Source: Odoribacter sp. AF15-53
GTDB lineage: Bacteria > Bacteroidota > Bacteroidia > Bacteroidales > Marinifilaceae
Assembly (NCBI RefSeq): GCF_003479425.1
Contig: NZ_QUHC01000010.1
Coordinates: 62,001-126,000, forward strand
Length of the DNA stretch: 64,000 nt
Direction of reading: 5' to 3'
Of this stretch, positions 33,716-44,450 are shown piece by piece. Each line of letters starts with the position of its first letter. The first letter of the stretch is position 1. The notes beneath the pieces were generated by a model. It searched no databases, was not told where the DNA came from, and was given only the letters and a program-made list of their open reading frames with translations. A program made the translations under genes and the position numbers.

Positions 33716-36700
33716 ATGAAAAAAAATCGAACTGTGGTCGGTTCAATGCTATTGATTCCGTACCGTAAAATGTTAATTTACATGAAACTGTTGAGTGTTT
33801 TTCTTTTGGGAATCTGCATGTCCTTGCACGCGAGCAGTCACTCGCAGAATGCCAAGGTTTCTTTAGAGATGAAGGAAGTCTCGCTGAATAAGGTATTACA
33901 GGAGGTCAGTCGACAGACTCGGTGTGATATTCTTTATAATCTAAATTTTATAAAGCGTATTGTCGTGAAGGATGTGAACGTGAAGGATAAAGATTTCCTG
34001 ACTTTTTTGAGCGAACTGTTGCCTCATTACGGTTTAGGCTATTCTTTTGACAATAACGTGGTGGTGATTCGGACCCGGGAACAGCAACCGGAAAAGAAAG
34101 AGTTTCGAATAAAAGGAATCGTGACGGACGAGAAGAATATACCTCTTCCCGGGGTGACCATACGTTTGCGGGGTTCTTTGTTGGGAACAGCGACAAATAA
34201 TCAAGGACGTTTTTCCATGTTGTTGCCTTTTTCTAAAGGGTATCTGGATATTTCTTTCGTTGGTTATAAAACTCAAAATGTAGAGTTCACGGAAAAGACG
34301 GATACGATTAAAGTTGTAATGGTTGAAGGCGTGGAAGAATTGAGCGACGTGGTTGTTACCGGATACCAGACACTTTCAAAAGAGCGAGTTACAGGATCTT
34401 TTTCCACGGTGAATCACAAGGATTTGAATCGTTACGTGGCGTACGATATTACTTCGCTTTTGGAAGGGAAGGTGGCTGGTATTCAAAAATATGGCCACAT
34501 TCGGGGACGTAGTACGTTTAATGCCACGTCAACCCCCTTGTATGTCATTGATGGGTTTCCCGTGGAAGGAGAAGGCCCCACGGTGGTCTATAATAACGTG
34601 ATGTATAACCCGCCCATAGTTAACCCGGAAGATATCGAGAGTATTACCGTGTTGAAGGACGCTGCCGCTGCTTCTATTTACGGGGCTCGGGCGACGAACG
34701 GGGTGATCGTGATCACGACAAGAAAGGCAAAACAGGGGAAGGCCCAGATTTCAGTAGCCGCGGATGTATCCATAAAGCCTGTTCCTAATTATGATAAAAT
34801 GGACTATATGTCGGCAAGTGATTATATAGATTACCAGTACGAATTTATGAAAGACTATCCTTACAAGAATACGATGCGGGGAAGTAACGTGCTTAATCCT
34901 ACCTTGGACCTGATGTTACAGGTTCACGAGGGTAAACTGTCGCAAGACGAGGCGGATCGGAAGATAGATGCTTACCGTTCATCAGGAACCCCTATTATGG
35001 ATGATTACGTGAAATATATATATCGCCCGACGATCACGCAACGTTATTATTTGTCGATAGCCAAGGCTACGGGAAGAAATAATATCGTGGCTTCGCTTAC
35101 TTATACAGATAATCAGCGGGATTTTAAGAATTACGAAGGGAATAGTATAGACTTGAATCTTCGCAATTCATTCGATATCGCTCCTTGGTTAGATACGGAT
35201 ATGACCGTAAATGTCCGGGTAGGAGAAGAAAAGAATCCTTCGTTCGGAACTCGATTATTAGCTACTTATACTCCTTATACTCGTTTGGTGGACGAGGAAG
35301 GAAATCCGATCCCGTTACCGTTTTTAAGTTCAAGATGGGATCAGTTAACACTGGAACAATACCCGAATGATCTGAAAGGGTTGGATGCTATCCTACAGGA
35401 TGAGTTGGATCAGAATATCCGGAAAACTAAAAGTTATCGGACCCGGGCCGCTTTGATGCTGAATTTCAAGATCACGGAATGGTTGAAATTCTCTTCAGGT
35501 TTTCAATACGAGTTTGCCCGGGCTAAAGAGACTTTATTGTATAACAAGGAGTCTTACGATATGCGTATGCAATATAATGCTTTTTCTTACGTGGATGCGG
35601 CTTCCGGGAAGGTGATGCATTATTTGCCTGATGCCGATTCTTACGGGGAGGGGAATACGGATACGGATAATTTCACATGGCGTAATCAGTTGAATTTCGA
35701 TTACACGACCAAGGATGGTATGCATTCGATCACGGCTTTGGCCGGAAGCGAGACTCGGGAGTCAAAAGGTAAATATATTTATACCCGGGTTTGGGGATAT
35801 GATGATGAAGTGCAAGGATATACAGCCGTGAATAATAAAGAGCTGACCCAATTTTGGAACGGGTTGATGTGGAGTTCTATATCTGAATGGGATTTTTTCC
35901 GGAAGTCAGAAACAAGAAATCGATTTGTTTCTTTCTTTGGTAACGTGATGTACACGTTTAATAACCGGTACGATATCACGGGGAGTATCCGTTGGGATCT
36001 CTCGGATTTGTTCGGGAAGAAAAAGAAATACTTGTATAAACCGTTATGGTCGGTTGGTGCGGCTTGGACAATCAGTAACGAGAAATTCATGCACGGGATT
36101 ACTTGGCTGGATCGTTTAAGAGTACGTGCGACCTACGGGATTAACGGAAACGTGGCGAGGGGTGTGTCTCCTTATCTGGTAGCTGAGTACCAGTTGAATA
36201 AGATTACGGGCCAACAGTACGGGGAGGTTACCACGCCGCCGAATGCCTCGTTACGGTGGGAGAAAACCAAAGTAACTAATTTGGGGGTTGATTTTGCGGT
36301 TTTCAAGAATAGATTGACGGGTTCATTGCAATATTATAGTCGTAATAGCGGGGATTTGCTTGCCGTGGTAGATAGTGACCCGACTTGCGGTTTCGAGAGG
36401 ATGCAGCTTAACGTGGGGGCGATGACGAACAAGGGATTTGAAGTGGAATTGAGAGGTACTCCCGTGCGTTGGCGGGATTTGGAATGGACTGCCGGGTTTA
36501 CGTTTGCTTATAACAAAAACGAGGTTACTAAACTGAATAAGAAGCCTTTTAGTGCTTCAACATTAGTGTCTGGTGGGGTATTGCAAGAGGGACGTCCATA
36601 CGACACGATGTATAGTTATCGTTTTTCCCGGATAGATGAAAATGGTGAAACCGTGATTTTTGACGAGAATGGAGAAGAAGTCTCTTTGGTAAATGTTACT

Positions 36701-37252
36701 AGTATAGACGCCGTGCGCTATAGTGGAACGACGCTGGCTCCTTATACCGGGGCTATTTTCACGACCTTGAGTTATAAAGGACTGGAGTTGTCTTTGAATT
36801 TTATATACAATGCCGGACACAAGATGCGTAAGCGGATTGCAGATCCTCATATGTCGTGGTTTGGAGGACCGGCGAATTTGTCATATAATGGTTACGATAA
36901 AAGTTGGAAACAACCGGGAGATGAATTGAAATCGGGAGTAACACCTCGTATCACTTATAGCTATGATGCGGATACTTTTTATCGAAATGACCATTGGAGA
37001 TATAATGACTCTCAGGTTGTATCGGCTAGTTATATCAAATTGCGTAATTTGAGTTTAATTTACAATTTACCTTCGGTTTGGTTGAAAAACACGTTCTTGA
37101 AGAGCGTGAGCGTGAGTGCGCAGGCTGATAATTTGTTCTTCTTTGCTGCTAACGGGGAAAAGAGTGATCCGGAAAACTATAATCTGAATAATGGAAGTCG
37201 GACAGCTCCTACGGTACCGACATATTCGTTTGGTATAAATGTTTCATTTTAA
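33716..37252 (+). CDS. SusC/RagA-family TonB-dependent outer-membrane transporter (locus 2)
   Basis: 1178 residues. The signal peptide is long, with an N-terminal extension (~1-45, ending LHASSHS). An STN domain follows (~47-115, VSLEMKEVSLNKVLQEVSRQTRCDILYN), then a regulatory-like domain (~130-205, GIVTDEKNIPLPGVTIRLRG), a TonB-box-like ELSDVVVTGYQ, and a plug with EDIESITVLKDAAAASIYGARATNGVIVI. The barrel ends in SFGINVSF. The start context (ACAAATCTATG then an A-run) is the same as at SusC 1. No degradative enzymes follow SusD in this locus, so the substrate cannot be guessed. Confidence 0.95.
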   Translation: MKKNRTVVGSMLLIPYRKMLIYMKLLSVFLLGICMSLHASSHSQNAKVSLEMKEVSLNKVLQEVSRQTRCDILYNLNFIKRIVVKDVNVKDKDFLTFLSELLPHYGLGYSFDNNVVVIRTREQQPEKKEFRIKGIVTDEKNIPLPGVTIRLRGSLLGTATNNQGRFSMLLPFSKGYLDISFVGYKTQNVEFTEKTDTIKVVMVEGVEELSDVVVTGYQTLSKERVTGSFSTVNHKDLNRYVAYDITSLLEGKVAGIQKYGHIRGRSTFNATSTPLYVIDGFPVEGEGPTVVYNNVMYNPPIVNPEDIESITVLKDAAAASIYGARATNGVIVITTRKAKQGKAQISVAADVSIKPVPNYDKMDYMSASDYIDYQYEFMKDYPYKNTMRGSNVLNPTLDLMLQVHEGKLSQDEADRKIDAYRSSGTPIMDDYVKYIYRPTITQRYYLSIAKATGRNNIVASLTYTDNQRDFKNYEGNSIDLNLRNSFDIAPWLDTDMTVNVRVGEEKNPSFGTRLLATYTPYTRLVDEEGNPIPLPFLSSRWDQLTLEQYPNDLKGLDAILQDELDQNIRKTKSYRTRAALMLNFKITEWLKFSSGFQYEFARAKETLLYNKESYDMRMQYNAFSYVDAASGKVMHYLPDADSYGEGNTDTDNFTWRNQLNFDYTTKDGMHSITALAGSETRESKGKYIYTRVWGYDDEVQGYTAVNNKELTQFWNGLMWSSISEWDFFRKSETRNRFVSFFGNVMYTFNNRYDITGSIRWDLSDLFGKKKKYLYKPLWSVGAAWTISNEKFMHGITWLDRLRVRATYGINGNVARGVSPYLVAEYQLNKITGQQYGEVTTPPNASLRWEKTKVTNLGVDFAVFKNRLTGSLQYYSRNSGDLLAVVDSDPTCGFERMQLNVGAMTNKGFEVELRGTPVRWRDLEWTAGFTFAYNKNEVTKLNKKPFSASTLVSGGVLQEGRPYDTMYSYRFSRIDENGETVIFDENGEEVSLVNVTSIDAVRYSGTTLAPYTGAIFTTLSYKGLELSLNFIYNAGHKMRKRIADPHMSWFGGPANLSYNGYDKSWKQPGDELKSGVTPRITYSYDADTFYRNDHWRYNDSQVVSASYIKLRNLSLIYNLPSVWLKNTFLKSVSVSAQADNLFFFAANGEKSDPENYNLNNGSRTAPTVPTYSFGINVSF

Positions 37253-37263
37253 TTTGGAGAGTT

Positions 37264-38730
37264 ATGAATAGAAAAATATTTCGTGTTGCCGTCCTTGTGT
37301 TTTGGACTAGTGTTGTTTGCTGGAGTTGCGAGGATTATCTTGATATCATACCCAAAGGGAAAAGAGTTCCCAAAACGCTGGAGGATTACGCGGCCTTTTT
37401 GCAGAACCCGGCATTTACGGTTGGAGGAACATATTATAAAATGTATCTGGTAAACGAGTCTTATCAGGATCCTTCTTATATGGTATCCAGCCCGTTGAAT
37501 CAGATTCATTATTATTGGTTGGAAGATAAAGACCGGATTTCCGATTATAAAAATGACGAAGTTTATAACGGGAACTATAGGGCTATATTTTATATGAACC
37601 TTTTAATCAATGATGTACCGGGAATAAATGTATCTTCATCAGCGGAAAGTATCCGGGCGAAGGTGTTAATCGCTCAGGCCAAAACGATACGTGCGTTGCA
37701 TTATTTTTATCTAGTTAACACGTTTGCCAAGGCTTATAATCCGGAAACGGCGGCTTCGGACGGGGGAATTCCTTACACGACAAATTCCGATGATTTTGAG
37801 GGGCAGATTGCTCAAGAGAGTGTGGAGAAAATATACGGTCATATTCTGGATGATCTGAATGCGGCGATCCCGGAATTACCGTTGGAAGTAGATAATTTTA
37901 TGGAACCGAATAGAGCTGCAGGCTATGCTCTGCGTGCCCGGGTTCATCTTTTCATGCATAATTGGCAAGAGGCTTTTAATGATGCTAATGAGGCATTGAA
38001 ACTGAACGATTATATTTTTGATATGGTGGCTTATCATCGGGAGTATGTTGATCCGGACGGGACTGGACGCACGATACAGGATGATCGGAATGCTTTTACC
38101 GGATTACCTCGTATTACCTACTCGCTGGGAAAAGATGAAAACCTTCTGGTTAAAGGCGGTAACTCTTTAGTGACAAGTACGGAGATTTCTATAAAACTTC
38201 CGTTGAAAGATTCCGTGGAGAATCAGTTCTGTACCCGGGATCCGTCCCGGTTCGGGGAAGGAGATACTCGTTTTTTGTGCGTGTTCTACCGGGATGAGGC
38301 TTCCGGTTATTACGAGAGCAGGTTGAGGGATAACAAGAATTGGGGAGGTTTACGCACGCCGGAAGTTTATTTGATACGGGCGGAATGTAATGCCCGGCTG
38401 GGCTTTCTGGACGAGGCTATGGACGATTTGAATGCTTTAAGAAAGAAGCGAATCATTGCCAGCGTGTACCAGCCTCTAAGTGCCTCATCCTTGAAAGAGG
38501 CGATAGATTATATTCGTAAAGAACGGGATGTCGAGTTGTTGGGTAGTGGAATGATGTTTTATGATATGCGTCGTTTCAACACGGAAACGGAGTATCAACG
38601 TACCATGGTGAAAAAGGATGACAAGGGGATCATGCATTCTCTCAAACCGGATTCCGAGTTATGGGTGATGCCTTTTCCGAAATCGGTCACGGATCAGAAT
38701 ACGGATCTCAAGCAAAATACTAAAATATAG
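37264..38730 (+). CDS. SusD/RagB-family surface lipoprotein (locus 2)
   Basis: 488 residues, lipobox VCWSC (Cys22). SusD features: EDYLDIIPKGKRVPKTLEDYAAFLQNPAF, RAKVLIAQAKTIRALHYFYLVNTFAKAYN, SVEKIYGHILDDLNAAIPELP, AAGYALRARVHLFMHNW, VYLIRAECNARLGFLDEAMDDLNALRKKR and RDVELLGSGMMFYDMRRFN. It pairs with SusC 2, 11 bases downstream. Last gene before a strong terminator. Confidence 0.94.
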   Translation: MNRKIFRVAVLVFWTSVVCWSCEDYLDIIPKGKRVPKTLEDYAAFLQNPAFTVGGTYYKMYLVNESYQDPSYMVSSPLNQIHYYWLEDKDRISDYKNDEVYNGNYRAIFYMNLLINDVPGINVSSSAESIRAKVLIAQAKTIRALHYFYLVNTFAKAYNPETAASDGGIPYTTNSDDFEGQIAQESVEKIYGHILDDLNAAIPELPLEVDNFMEPNRAAGYALRARVHLFMHNWQEAFNDANEALKLNDYIFDMVAYHREYVDPDGTGRTIQDDRNAFTGLPRITYSLGKDENLLVKGGNSLVTSTEISIKLPLKDSVENQFCTRDPSRFGEGDTRFLCVFYRDEASGYYESRLRDNKNWGGLRTPEVYLIRAECNARLGFLDEAMDDLNALRKKRIIASVYQPLSASSLKEAIDYIRKERDVELLGSGMMFYDMRRFNTETEYQRTMVKKDDKGIMHSLKPDSELWVMPFPKSVTDQNTDLKQNTKI

Positions 38731-38773
38731 GAAATCATAGCGTTATTTGAATAAAACATTTTTGAAAAACGGT

Positions 38774-38818
38774 TCCGCCACGTGTAAAAACAAGTGGCGT
38801 GGCGGAGCTCTTGTTTTT
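38774..38818 (+). terminator. Terminator after SusD 2
   Basis: TCCGCCACG (38774-38782) pairs perfectly with CGTGGCGGA (38798-38806), followed by a T-rich tail (TTGTTTTT at 38811-38818). It separates the SusC-2 locus from the ABC transporter cluster. Confidence 0.75.
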
Positions 38819-38854
38819 AAATCAAAAGTTGATAGTAAGTAAATCATAAAAAGT

Positions 38855-39781
38855 ATGGAACAAGCAATCGTAAAAGTGCAGAATTTGTCTCATCGTTACA
38901 GTGTTCAATGGGCAATACGTGATATTAATTTCGAAATACAGGGAAAAGGTATATACGGGTTATTAGGATCTAATGGGGCCGGGAAATCCACGTTGATGAA
39001 TATCATGTGCGGGGTGTTGAAACAGACGGAAGGCGATGTTTTTATTAACGGGATCAACACGAAGGAAGATCCGGTCGGAGCGAAACGTTTTATCGGGTTT
39101 CTGCCGCAGAAACCACCCTTGCACATGGAGTTAACGGTAGAAGAATATTTAAGATACTGTGCGTATCTGCGTTGGATACCTGCCGATAAAATCGAGCGGG
39201 CCATTGACGAGGTGTTGGAAAAGTGTTCGATCACGCATTTCCGGAAGCGTCTGATTCGTAATTTATCGGGTGGGTATCAGCAACGTGTGGGAATTGCCCA
39301 GGCGATTATTCATGATCCTGTGCTGGTGGTATTGGATGAACCGACGAATGGTCTGGATCCGAACCAGATTCTGGAAATACGTCATTTGATCAAGGATATC
39401 GCGGAAGAACGTACCGTGATTCTTTCCACGCATATTTTATCGGAAGTACAGGCGACCTGTGATTACATTCGTATGGTGGAACAGGGACAGATCGTTTTCT
39501 CCGGAACCGTGGCGGACTTTGACAATTACATCGCTCCCAATTCCTTGTTAATTACGTTGATGAATGCCCCGAGCGTGGACGAACTAGTCAAGTTGCCCGG
39601 AGTCGTCGGGATCGACGAGTTGGGAAATAATCGTTTTCGGGTGAAATGTACCGATCCGCGGGATGTGGTGGAACTCGTTGTTCGCACAAGTGTCGAACGG
39701 GATTGGCATTTGACGGAAGTGGGTATTGAAAGAAATTCTTTGGACTTCATTTTTGCCGAGTTATCAAAGAAGAAAAAGTAA
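38855..39781 (+). CDS. ABC transporter ATPase, GldA-like (block A)
   Basis: 308 residues. Walker A GSNGAGKST at 38-46 (Lys44), signature NLSGGYQQR, Walker B VLVVLDEPTNGLD, and H-loop STHILSE. The C-terminal ~80 residues form an extra domain typical of ABC-2 exporter ATPases. It resembles GldA of the gliding-associated exporter family, and is about 70% alike by eye to the second ATPase at 47568. It stands directly before two permease/GldG-like fusions, which it should energise. The direction and cargo of transport are unknown. Confidence 0.9.
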   Translation: MEQAIVKVQNLSHRYSVQWAIRDINFEIQGKGIYGLLGSNGAGKSTLMNIMCGVLKQTEGDVFINGINTKEDPVGAKRFIGFLPQKPPLHMELTVEEYLRYCAYLRWIPADKIERAIDEVLEKCSITHFRKRLIRNLSGGYQQRVGIAQAIIHDPVLVVLDEPTNGLDPNQILEIRHLIKDIAEERTVILSTHILSEVQATCDYIRMVEQGQIVFSGTVADFDNYIAPNSLLITLMNAPSVDELVKLPGVVGIDELGNNRFRVKCTDPRDVVELVVRTSVERDWHLTEVGIERNSLDFIFAELSKKKK

Positions 39782-39805
39782 TCACTAGTAATGAAGAATT
39801 AGGTT

Positions 39806-42106
39806 ATGAAAATTATACAAAGAATAGCGATTGCCGAGTTGCAGAACTTTTTCTACTCTCCGATTGCCTGGCTGATTATGATCGTCTTCACGATTCAAGT
39901 CGCTATAACTTTTACGGATACTTTGGGGATGTTTTCTCAAAGTCAGGAAATGGGGTACACGATAGCAAGTATGTCATCAAAGATTCTTGGAGGAACATTT
40001 TTTGATATATTGGAATATCTTTATCTCTATATACCGCTATTGACCATGGGGTTGATGAGCCGGGAATTGAGTAGCGGTTCGATTAAGTTACTTTATTCTT
40101 CCCCGGTCAAGAATTACCAGATTGTACTGGGGAAGTATTTGTCAATGCTTGTTTACGGGGGAGCGTTGATATTGATTCTTTCTGTTTTTATCATTCTTTC
40201 TTTTTTCACGGTCAGGAATTTTGAGATACAGACGGCATTATCTTGTCTTTTGGGTACTTATTTATTGTTGTGTGCCTATTCCGCGATAGGTCTTTTCTTA
40301 TCAAGCCTTACTTCTTATCAGGTGGTGGCGGCTATCGGAACCTTTGCCATGTTCTCTTTTTTGAATATCATGAGCGGGGTTGGGCAAGACATTGATTTCG
40401 TGCGGGAGATTACTTATTGGTTGGGTATCAACGGGCGGGCGATGGAGTTCGTGAGCGGGTTGATTTGTAGTGAGAATGTCCTTTATTTCTTGATTGTTTC
40501 TCTGTTGTTTCTCTTTCTTACAATTTTGCGATTGAAGAGTGTGCGGGAAGGTGGAAGTCGGAACGTGATTGTCGGGAAATATGTGGGGATCGTGCTTGTT
40601 GCTTTATTACTGGGATTTGTTTCTTCTCGTCCGGTGATGATGTTTTTTTATGATACCACCGCGACAAAATCAAATACACTCACGCCCAATAGTCAAGAGA
40701 TTGTGAAACAACTGGATGGGGGAATGACGATCACGACTTATGTGAATTTATTAGACAAGCGTTACAATATGTATGGGGCCCCGGGATGCCGGAAGCGTGA
40801 CATAGAGCTTTTCATGCAATACATTCGTTTCAAGCCGGAGATTAAGATGAAGTACGTGTATTATTACGCCCACGCGGATAACCCGTCTTTGGAACAGCGT
40901 TATCCGGGACTTTCAGACCGGGAACGGGTGGAAAAGATTTGTCTGGTGGACGATATTGATCCTGATATGTTCCCGCACGTGAGTGAATTAAAGGGGGTGG
41001 ATACAGCGGGATTAGCGAGCGAGGGGTATCGTATGGTGCGGTTGATTGAGCGAAAGAATGGGAAGAAAACTTACTTGCGAATGTTTGATGACGTGACTGT
41101 GACACCTAAGGAAGCGGAGATTTCGGCAGCCTTGAAGCGGGTGGCAATGAAACTCCCTACCGTGGGGTACGTGCAGGGACATGGTGAACGCGGGTTTGAA
41201 CGGAACGGGGATCGGAGTTTCCGTTACTCGACGGTAGACAAGTATTTCCGTTATTCGTTAATCAATAATGGCTTTGACTTCGAAGTGTTGACATTGGATC
41301 GGGAGGTACCTGAACAAGTGAGTATCTTGATTTTGTCGGATATGAAAACAGCTCTGACTCCGGATGAAGAAAAAAATCTGGATAATTATATCGCTCGTGG
41401 TGGCAATTTGTTGATTTTTGGTGAACCCTGTCGGCAGGAGACCATGAATCCCGTTTTGGAGCGTTTTGGGGTACGTATGCTTCCCGGTCAATTGGTGACA
41501 CGTATCGATAACGGGTTTACTCCCGATTTTGTAGTCGGCTTCGCTACACCCGAATCTTCGAAACTGGCTTGGCAGTTTGAATTTCTTCAAGTACGTAATT
41601 TACATATAACCATGCCGGGAACTTCCGTTTTGGCTTATGACGAGGATAAAGGTTACGAGGTAACACCTTTGTTTGTTTCCCCGGGTAAAGGCTTCTGGAA
41701 CGAACTGGAGACAACTGATTTCCTCGATGAAAAGCCGACTGTAAACCCGACAATCGGGGAGGAAGAGAAGAGTTACCCGCTGATCGTGGCGTTGAATCGG
41801 GAGATTGCCGGCAAGGAACAGCGAATCGTGATTTCCGGAGATGCTGATTGTTTCTCGAATGGAGAAGTCAGTGCATCCCGCTTGGGGGTTATTCCGGGAA
41901 ATAATTATTATTTCCCCGGTGGGCTTTTTAACTGGCTATCGGGCAATCAGGCTCCGGTTGATGTCCGTCGCCCGTCTTTCCCGGATAATAGGTATTACTT
42001 GGGATTGCAAGGGACGGAAGTGGTCACGATCTGTTTGGTATACGTGTTCCCGTTATTGTTATTGTTGGGATATTTGGCCTTATGGCTGAGGCGTCGGGGA
42101 CGATAG
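39806..42106 (+). CDS. ABC-2 permease fused to GldG-like periplasmic domain (block A, copy 1)
   Basis: 766 residues. Six membrane segments in the first ~245 residues (IAWLIMIVFTIQV..., YIPLLTMGLMSRELSSGSIKLLYSSPVKN..., YQVVAAIGTFAMFSFLNIM...) form an ABC-2 permease like GldF. A further segment (~255-275, GIVLVALLLGFVSSRP) leads into a large periplasmic ABC_transp_aux domain like GldG (~285-720), with TPNSQEIVKQLDGGMTITTYVNL and the GHGER motif (458-462). A last membrane segment ends in RRRGR. GldF and GldG are separate proteins in gliding Flavobacteria; here they are one chain. Odd: four such copies occur in this cluster. Confidence 0.87.
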   Translation: MKIIQRIAIAELQNFFYSPIAWLIMIVFTIQVAITFTDTLGMFSQSQEMGYTIASMSSKILGGTFFDILEYLYLYIPLLTMGLMSRELSSGSIKLLYSSPVKNYQIVLGKYLSMLVYGGALILILSVFIILSFFTVRNFEIQTALSCLLGTYLLLCAYSAIGLFLSSLTSYQVVAAIGTFAMFSFLNIMSGVGQDIDFVREITYWLGINGRAMEFVSGLICSENVLYFLIVSLLFLFLTILRLKSVREGGSRNVIVGKYVGIVLVALLLGFVSSRPVMMFFYDTTATKSNTLTPNSQEIVKQLDGGMTITTYVNLLDKRYNMYGAPGCRKRDIELFMQYIRFKPEIKMKYVYYYAHADNPSLEQRYPGLSDRERVEKICLVDDIDPDMFPHVSELKGVDTAGLASEGYRMVRLIERKNGKKTYLRMFDDVTVTPKEAEISAALKRVAMKLPTVGYVQGHGERGFERNGDRSFRYSTVDKYFRYSLINNGFDFEVLTLDREVPEQVSILILSDMKTALTPDEEKNLDNYIARGGNLLIFGEPCRQETMNPVLERFGVRMLPGQLVTRIDNGFTPDFVVGFATPESSKLAWQFEFLQVRNLHITMPGTSVLAYDEDKGYEVTPLFVSPGKGFWNELETTDFLDEKPTVNPTIGEEEKSYPLIVALNREIAGKEQRIVISGDADCFSNGEVSASRLGVIPGNNYYFPGGLFNWLSGNQAPVDVRRPSFPDNRYYLGLQGTEVVTICLVYVFPLLLLLGYLALWLRRRGR

Positions 42107-42135
42107 GTTGAACGATAAATTAAAAAATAGAAAAG

Positions 42136-44427
42136 ATGAAACTAACTTTTAGAATAGCGCTCACGGAATTACAGACGTTGTTTTATTCTCCGGTGGCGTG
42201 GCTGATTCTGATACTATTTACTTTTCAGACGGCATCAGCTTTTACGAGTACGCTCGTGGGGAACGTGCGATCTCAGGAATTGAATTATTTGTTGGGAGAC
42301 ATCACGTATAACATGTTTTCCAGTATGTTCGGGTTTCTTCGTCGGGTGCAGAATATTTTGTATCTTTATTTACCCTTGTTGACCATGGGATTGATGAGTA
42401 GGGAATTAAACAGCGGTTCGATTAAATTACTTTATTCTTCCCCGGTCAAGAACTCTCAGATTATCTTGGGGAAGTACCTGGCGATCCTTTTGTTTGGCTT
42501 GTTGTTAATGGTGATTGTTGGCGTTTACGTGGTATGGGCATCCTGTTCGATTGCTCATTTCGATTTGTCGTTGGTGCTTACGGGGATTCTAGGGCTTTAT
42601 CTGATTGTATGCGCGTACGGTGCTATCGGGTTATTCATGTCAAGTCTGACTTCTTACCAGGTTGTGGCGGCAATCTCGACATTAGCCATGTTGGCCGTGT
42701 TAAATTTTATCGGACGGGTAGGGCAAAGTTATGATTTCGTGCGAGAACTCACTTACTGGCTCTCGATCAAGGGGCGTGCTGATACGTTTGTTGAGGGCTT
42801 GATTTGTTCCGAGGATGTATTGTATTTTCTTATCGTGGTAGGACTCTTTCTCTTACTTGCTATTTTGCGTTTGAAAGCGATCCGGCAAAAAGCAGGTTGG
42901 AAAATGTCTATTGGTAAGTACGCCGGAGTCGTGGTGTTGGCTTTGATATTGGGATACGTGAGTTCCCGTCCCGCCACGAAGTTCTTTTACGATGCGAGTC
43001 GTACGAAACGAGGTACGATCACGGAGGCGAGTCAAGAGATTGTCAGGCAATTGAAGGGGAATATGACGATCACGACTTACGTGAATCTTTTTGATCCGAA
43101 TTTCTATTCTCACTTACCGGTTCGTCGTAAGTATGATTTGGGTAAATTTGGTAAATTTATCCGTTTTAAACCGGAGATCAAGATGAAGTATGTCTATTAT
43201 TATGCCCATGCGAAACAGTTAGGTTTAATGGACTACAATCCGGGGCTGTCCGAGCGAGAGATCATGGAGAAGTTGTGTTTGACTTACCATTTGGATACCA
43301 GTAGGATTAAGACGTTGCAGGAAATCGAGCAAGAGATTGATCTGGCCCCGGAAGATTATCGGGTGGTACGTTTGGTTGAACATGAGAACGGACAGAAGAC
43401 TTTCTTGCGGATGTTTAACGATAACGAGTATTATCCCAGTGAGGCCGAGATTTCGGCGGCTTTCAAGCGTTTGGCAATGACGTTGCCCACGGTGGCTTTT
43501 TTGCAAGGGCATGGTGAACGAGACTTTGATCGTGTGGGGGATCGTAGCTATCGCCAGTTTGCGATGAGTAAGTTTTTCCGTTATTCGTTGATTAATCAAG
43601 GATTTGATTTTAGAGAAGTCACTTTGGAACAGGATATCCCGGAGGAGATCAATATCTTGGTTATAGCGGATATGCGTACGGCTTTGAACAAGGAAGAAAA
43701 AGTCCGGTTAGACGCTTACGTGGCTCGTGGTGGTAATCTGTTTATCTTGGGGGAACCTCGTCGACAGGAGGTCATGAACCCGTTGATAGCTCCTTTCGGG
43801 GTACAGTTTATGCCCGGCCAACTCGTACAACGGACAGATCAGGATTTTTTACCGAATTTTATTGTCTCTAAGGCGACTCCCGTGGCCGGACAATTCAGTT
43901 ATTATATGGGAGGTGGTGATCATTTCCAGGTTACCATGCCGACTGCGGTTGAAATGACTTACGAAACAGATCGGGGGTTTGAAGTAACTCCGTTGCTGGT
44001 AACTAGTGTTGACACGACTTGGAACGAGTTGGAGACAACTAATTTTGTGGATGAGGTTCCTACCGTGAATACTACTATCGGGGAGTGTGTGAAAGAGTTT
44101 CCAACCTTGCTCGCGTTGTCGAAGGATATGGGGGGACGGCAACAGAAAATTATTATTGCCGCGGATGCAGATTGTATCGGGAATGGAGAGGTCGGGCAGA
44201 GACGGCCGGGCTTGGAAACTTATAATTATAACCTGGTTATGGGGGCTTTTCACTGGTTATCGGATAACGAGGCTCCCGTGGATATTCGACGACCTGTACC
44301 ACCCGATACTCGTTTAAATCTGAAAATGCCGGGAGCTAAGACTAGCCGGACGATATTGAAATGGTGTTTCCCTCTTTGTTTGTTGGGATTGTATCTGTTC
44401 GTGTGGATCAGAAGGCGGGGACGCTAA
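42136..44427 (+). CDS. ABC-2 permease fused to GldG-like periplasmic domain (block A, copy 2)
   Basis: 763 residues with the same plan as the preceding copy: an N-terminal permease (TELQTLFYSPVAWLILILFTFQ, LPLLTMGLMSRELNSGSIKLLYSSPVKN), a seventh segment (VVVLALILGYVSSRP), and a GldG-like domain (ASQEIVRQLKGNMTITTYVNL, LPTVAFLQGHGERDFDRVGDRSYRQF, ARGGNLFILGEPRRQEVMNP). The C-terminal segment ends in WIRRRGR. It is closest to copy 1 (GSIKLLYSSPVKN is identical), so these two probably pair as a heterodimer with the block-A ATPase. 29 bases separate the genes. Confidence 0.87.
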   Translation: MKLTFRIALTELQTLFYSPVAWLILILFTFQTASAFTSTLVGNVRSQELNYLLGDITYNMFSSMFGFLRRVQNILYLYLPLLTMGLMSRELNSGSIKLLYSSPVKNSQIILGKYLAILLFGLLLMVIVGVYVVWASCSIAHFDLSLVLTGILGLYLIVCAYGAIGLFMSSLTSYQVVAAISTLAMLAVLNFIGRVGQSYDFVRELTYWLSIKGRADTFVEGLICSEDVLYFLIVVGLFLLLAILRLKAIRQKAGWKMSIGKYAGVVVLALILGYVSSRPATKFFYDASRTKRGTITEASQEIVRQLKGNMTITTYVNLFDPNFYSHLPVRRKYDLGKFGKFIRFKPEIKMKYVYYYAHAKQLGLMDYNPGLSEREIMEKLCLTYHLDTSRIKTLQEIEQEIDLAPEDYRVVRLVEHENGQKTFLRMFNDNEYYPSEAEISAAFKRLAMTLPTVAFLQGHGERDFDRVGDRSYRQFAMSKFFRYSLINQGFDFREVTLEQDIPEEINILVIADMRTALNKEEKVRLDAYVARGGNLFILGEPRRQEVMNPLIAPFGVQFMPGQLVQRTDQDFLPNFIVSKATPVAGQFSYYMGGGDHFQVTMPTAVEMTYETDRGFEVTPLLVTSVDTTWNELETTNFVDEVPTVNTTIGECVKEFPTLLALSKDMGGRQQKIIIAADADCIGNGEVGQRRPGLETYNYNLVMGAFHWLSDNEAPVDIRRPVPPDTRLNLKMPGAKTSRTILKWCFPLCLLGLYLFVWIRRRGR

Positions 44428-44450
44428 AATTGTAAATCAATGATAGGATT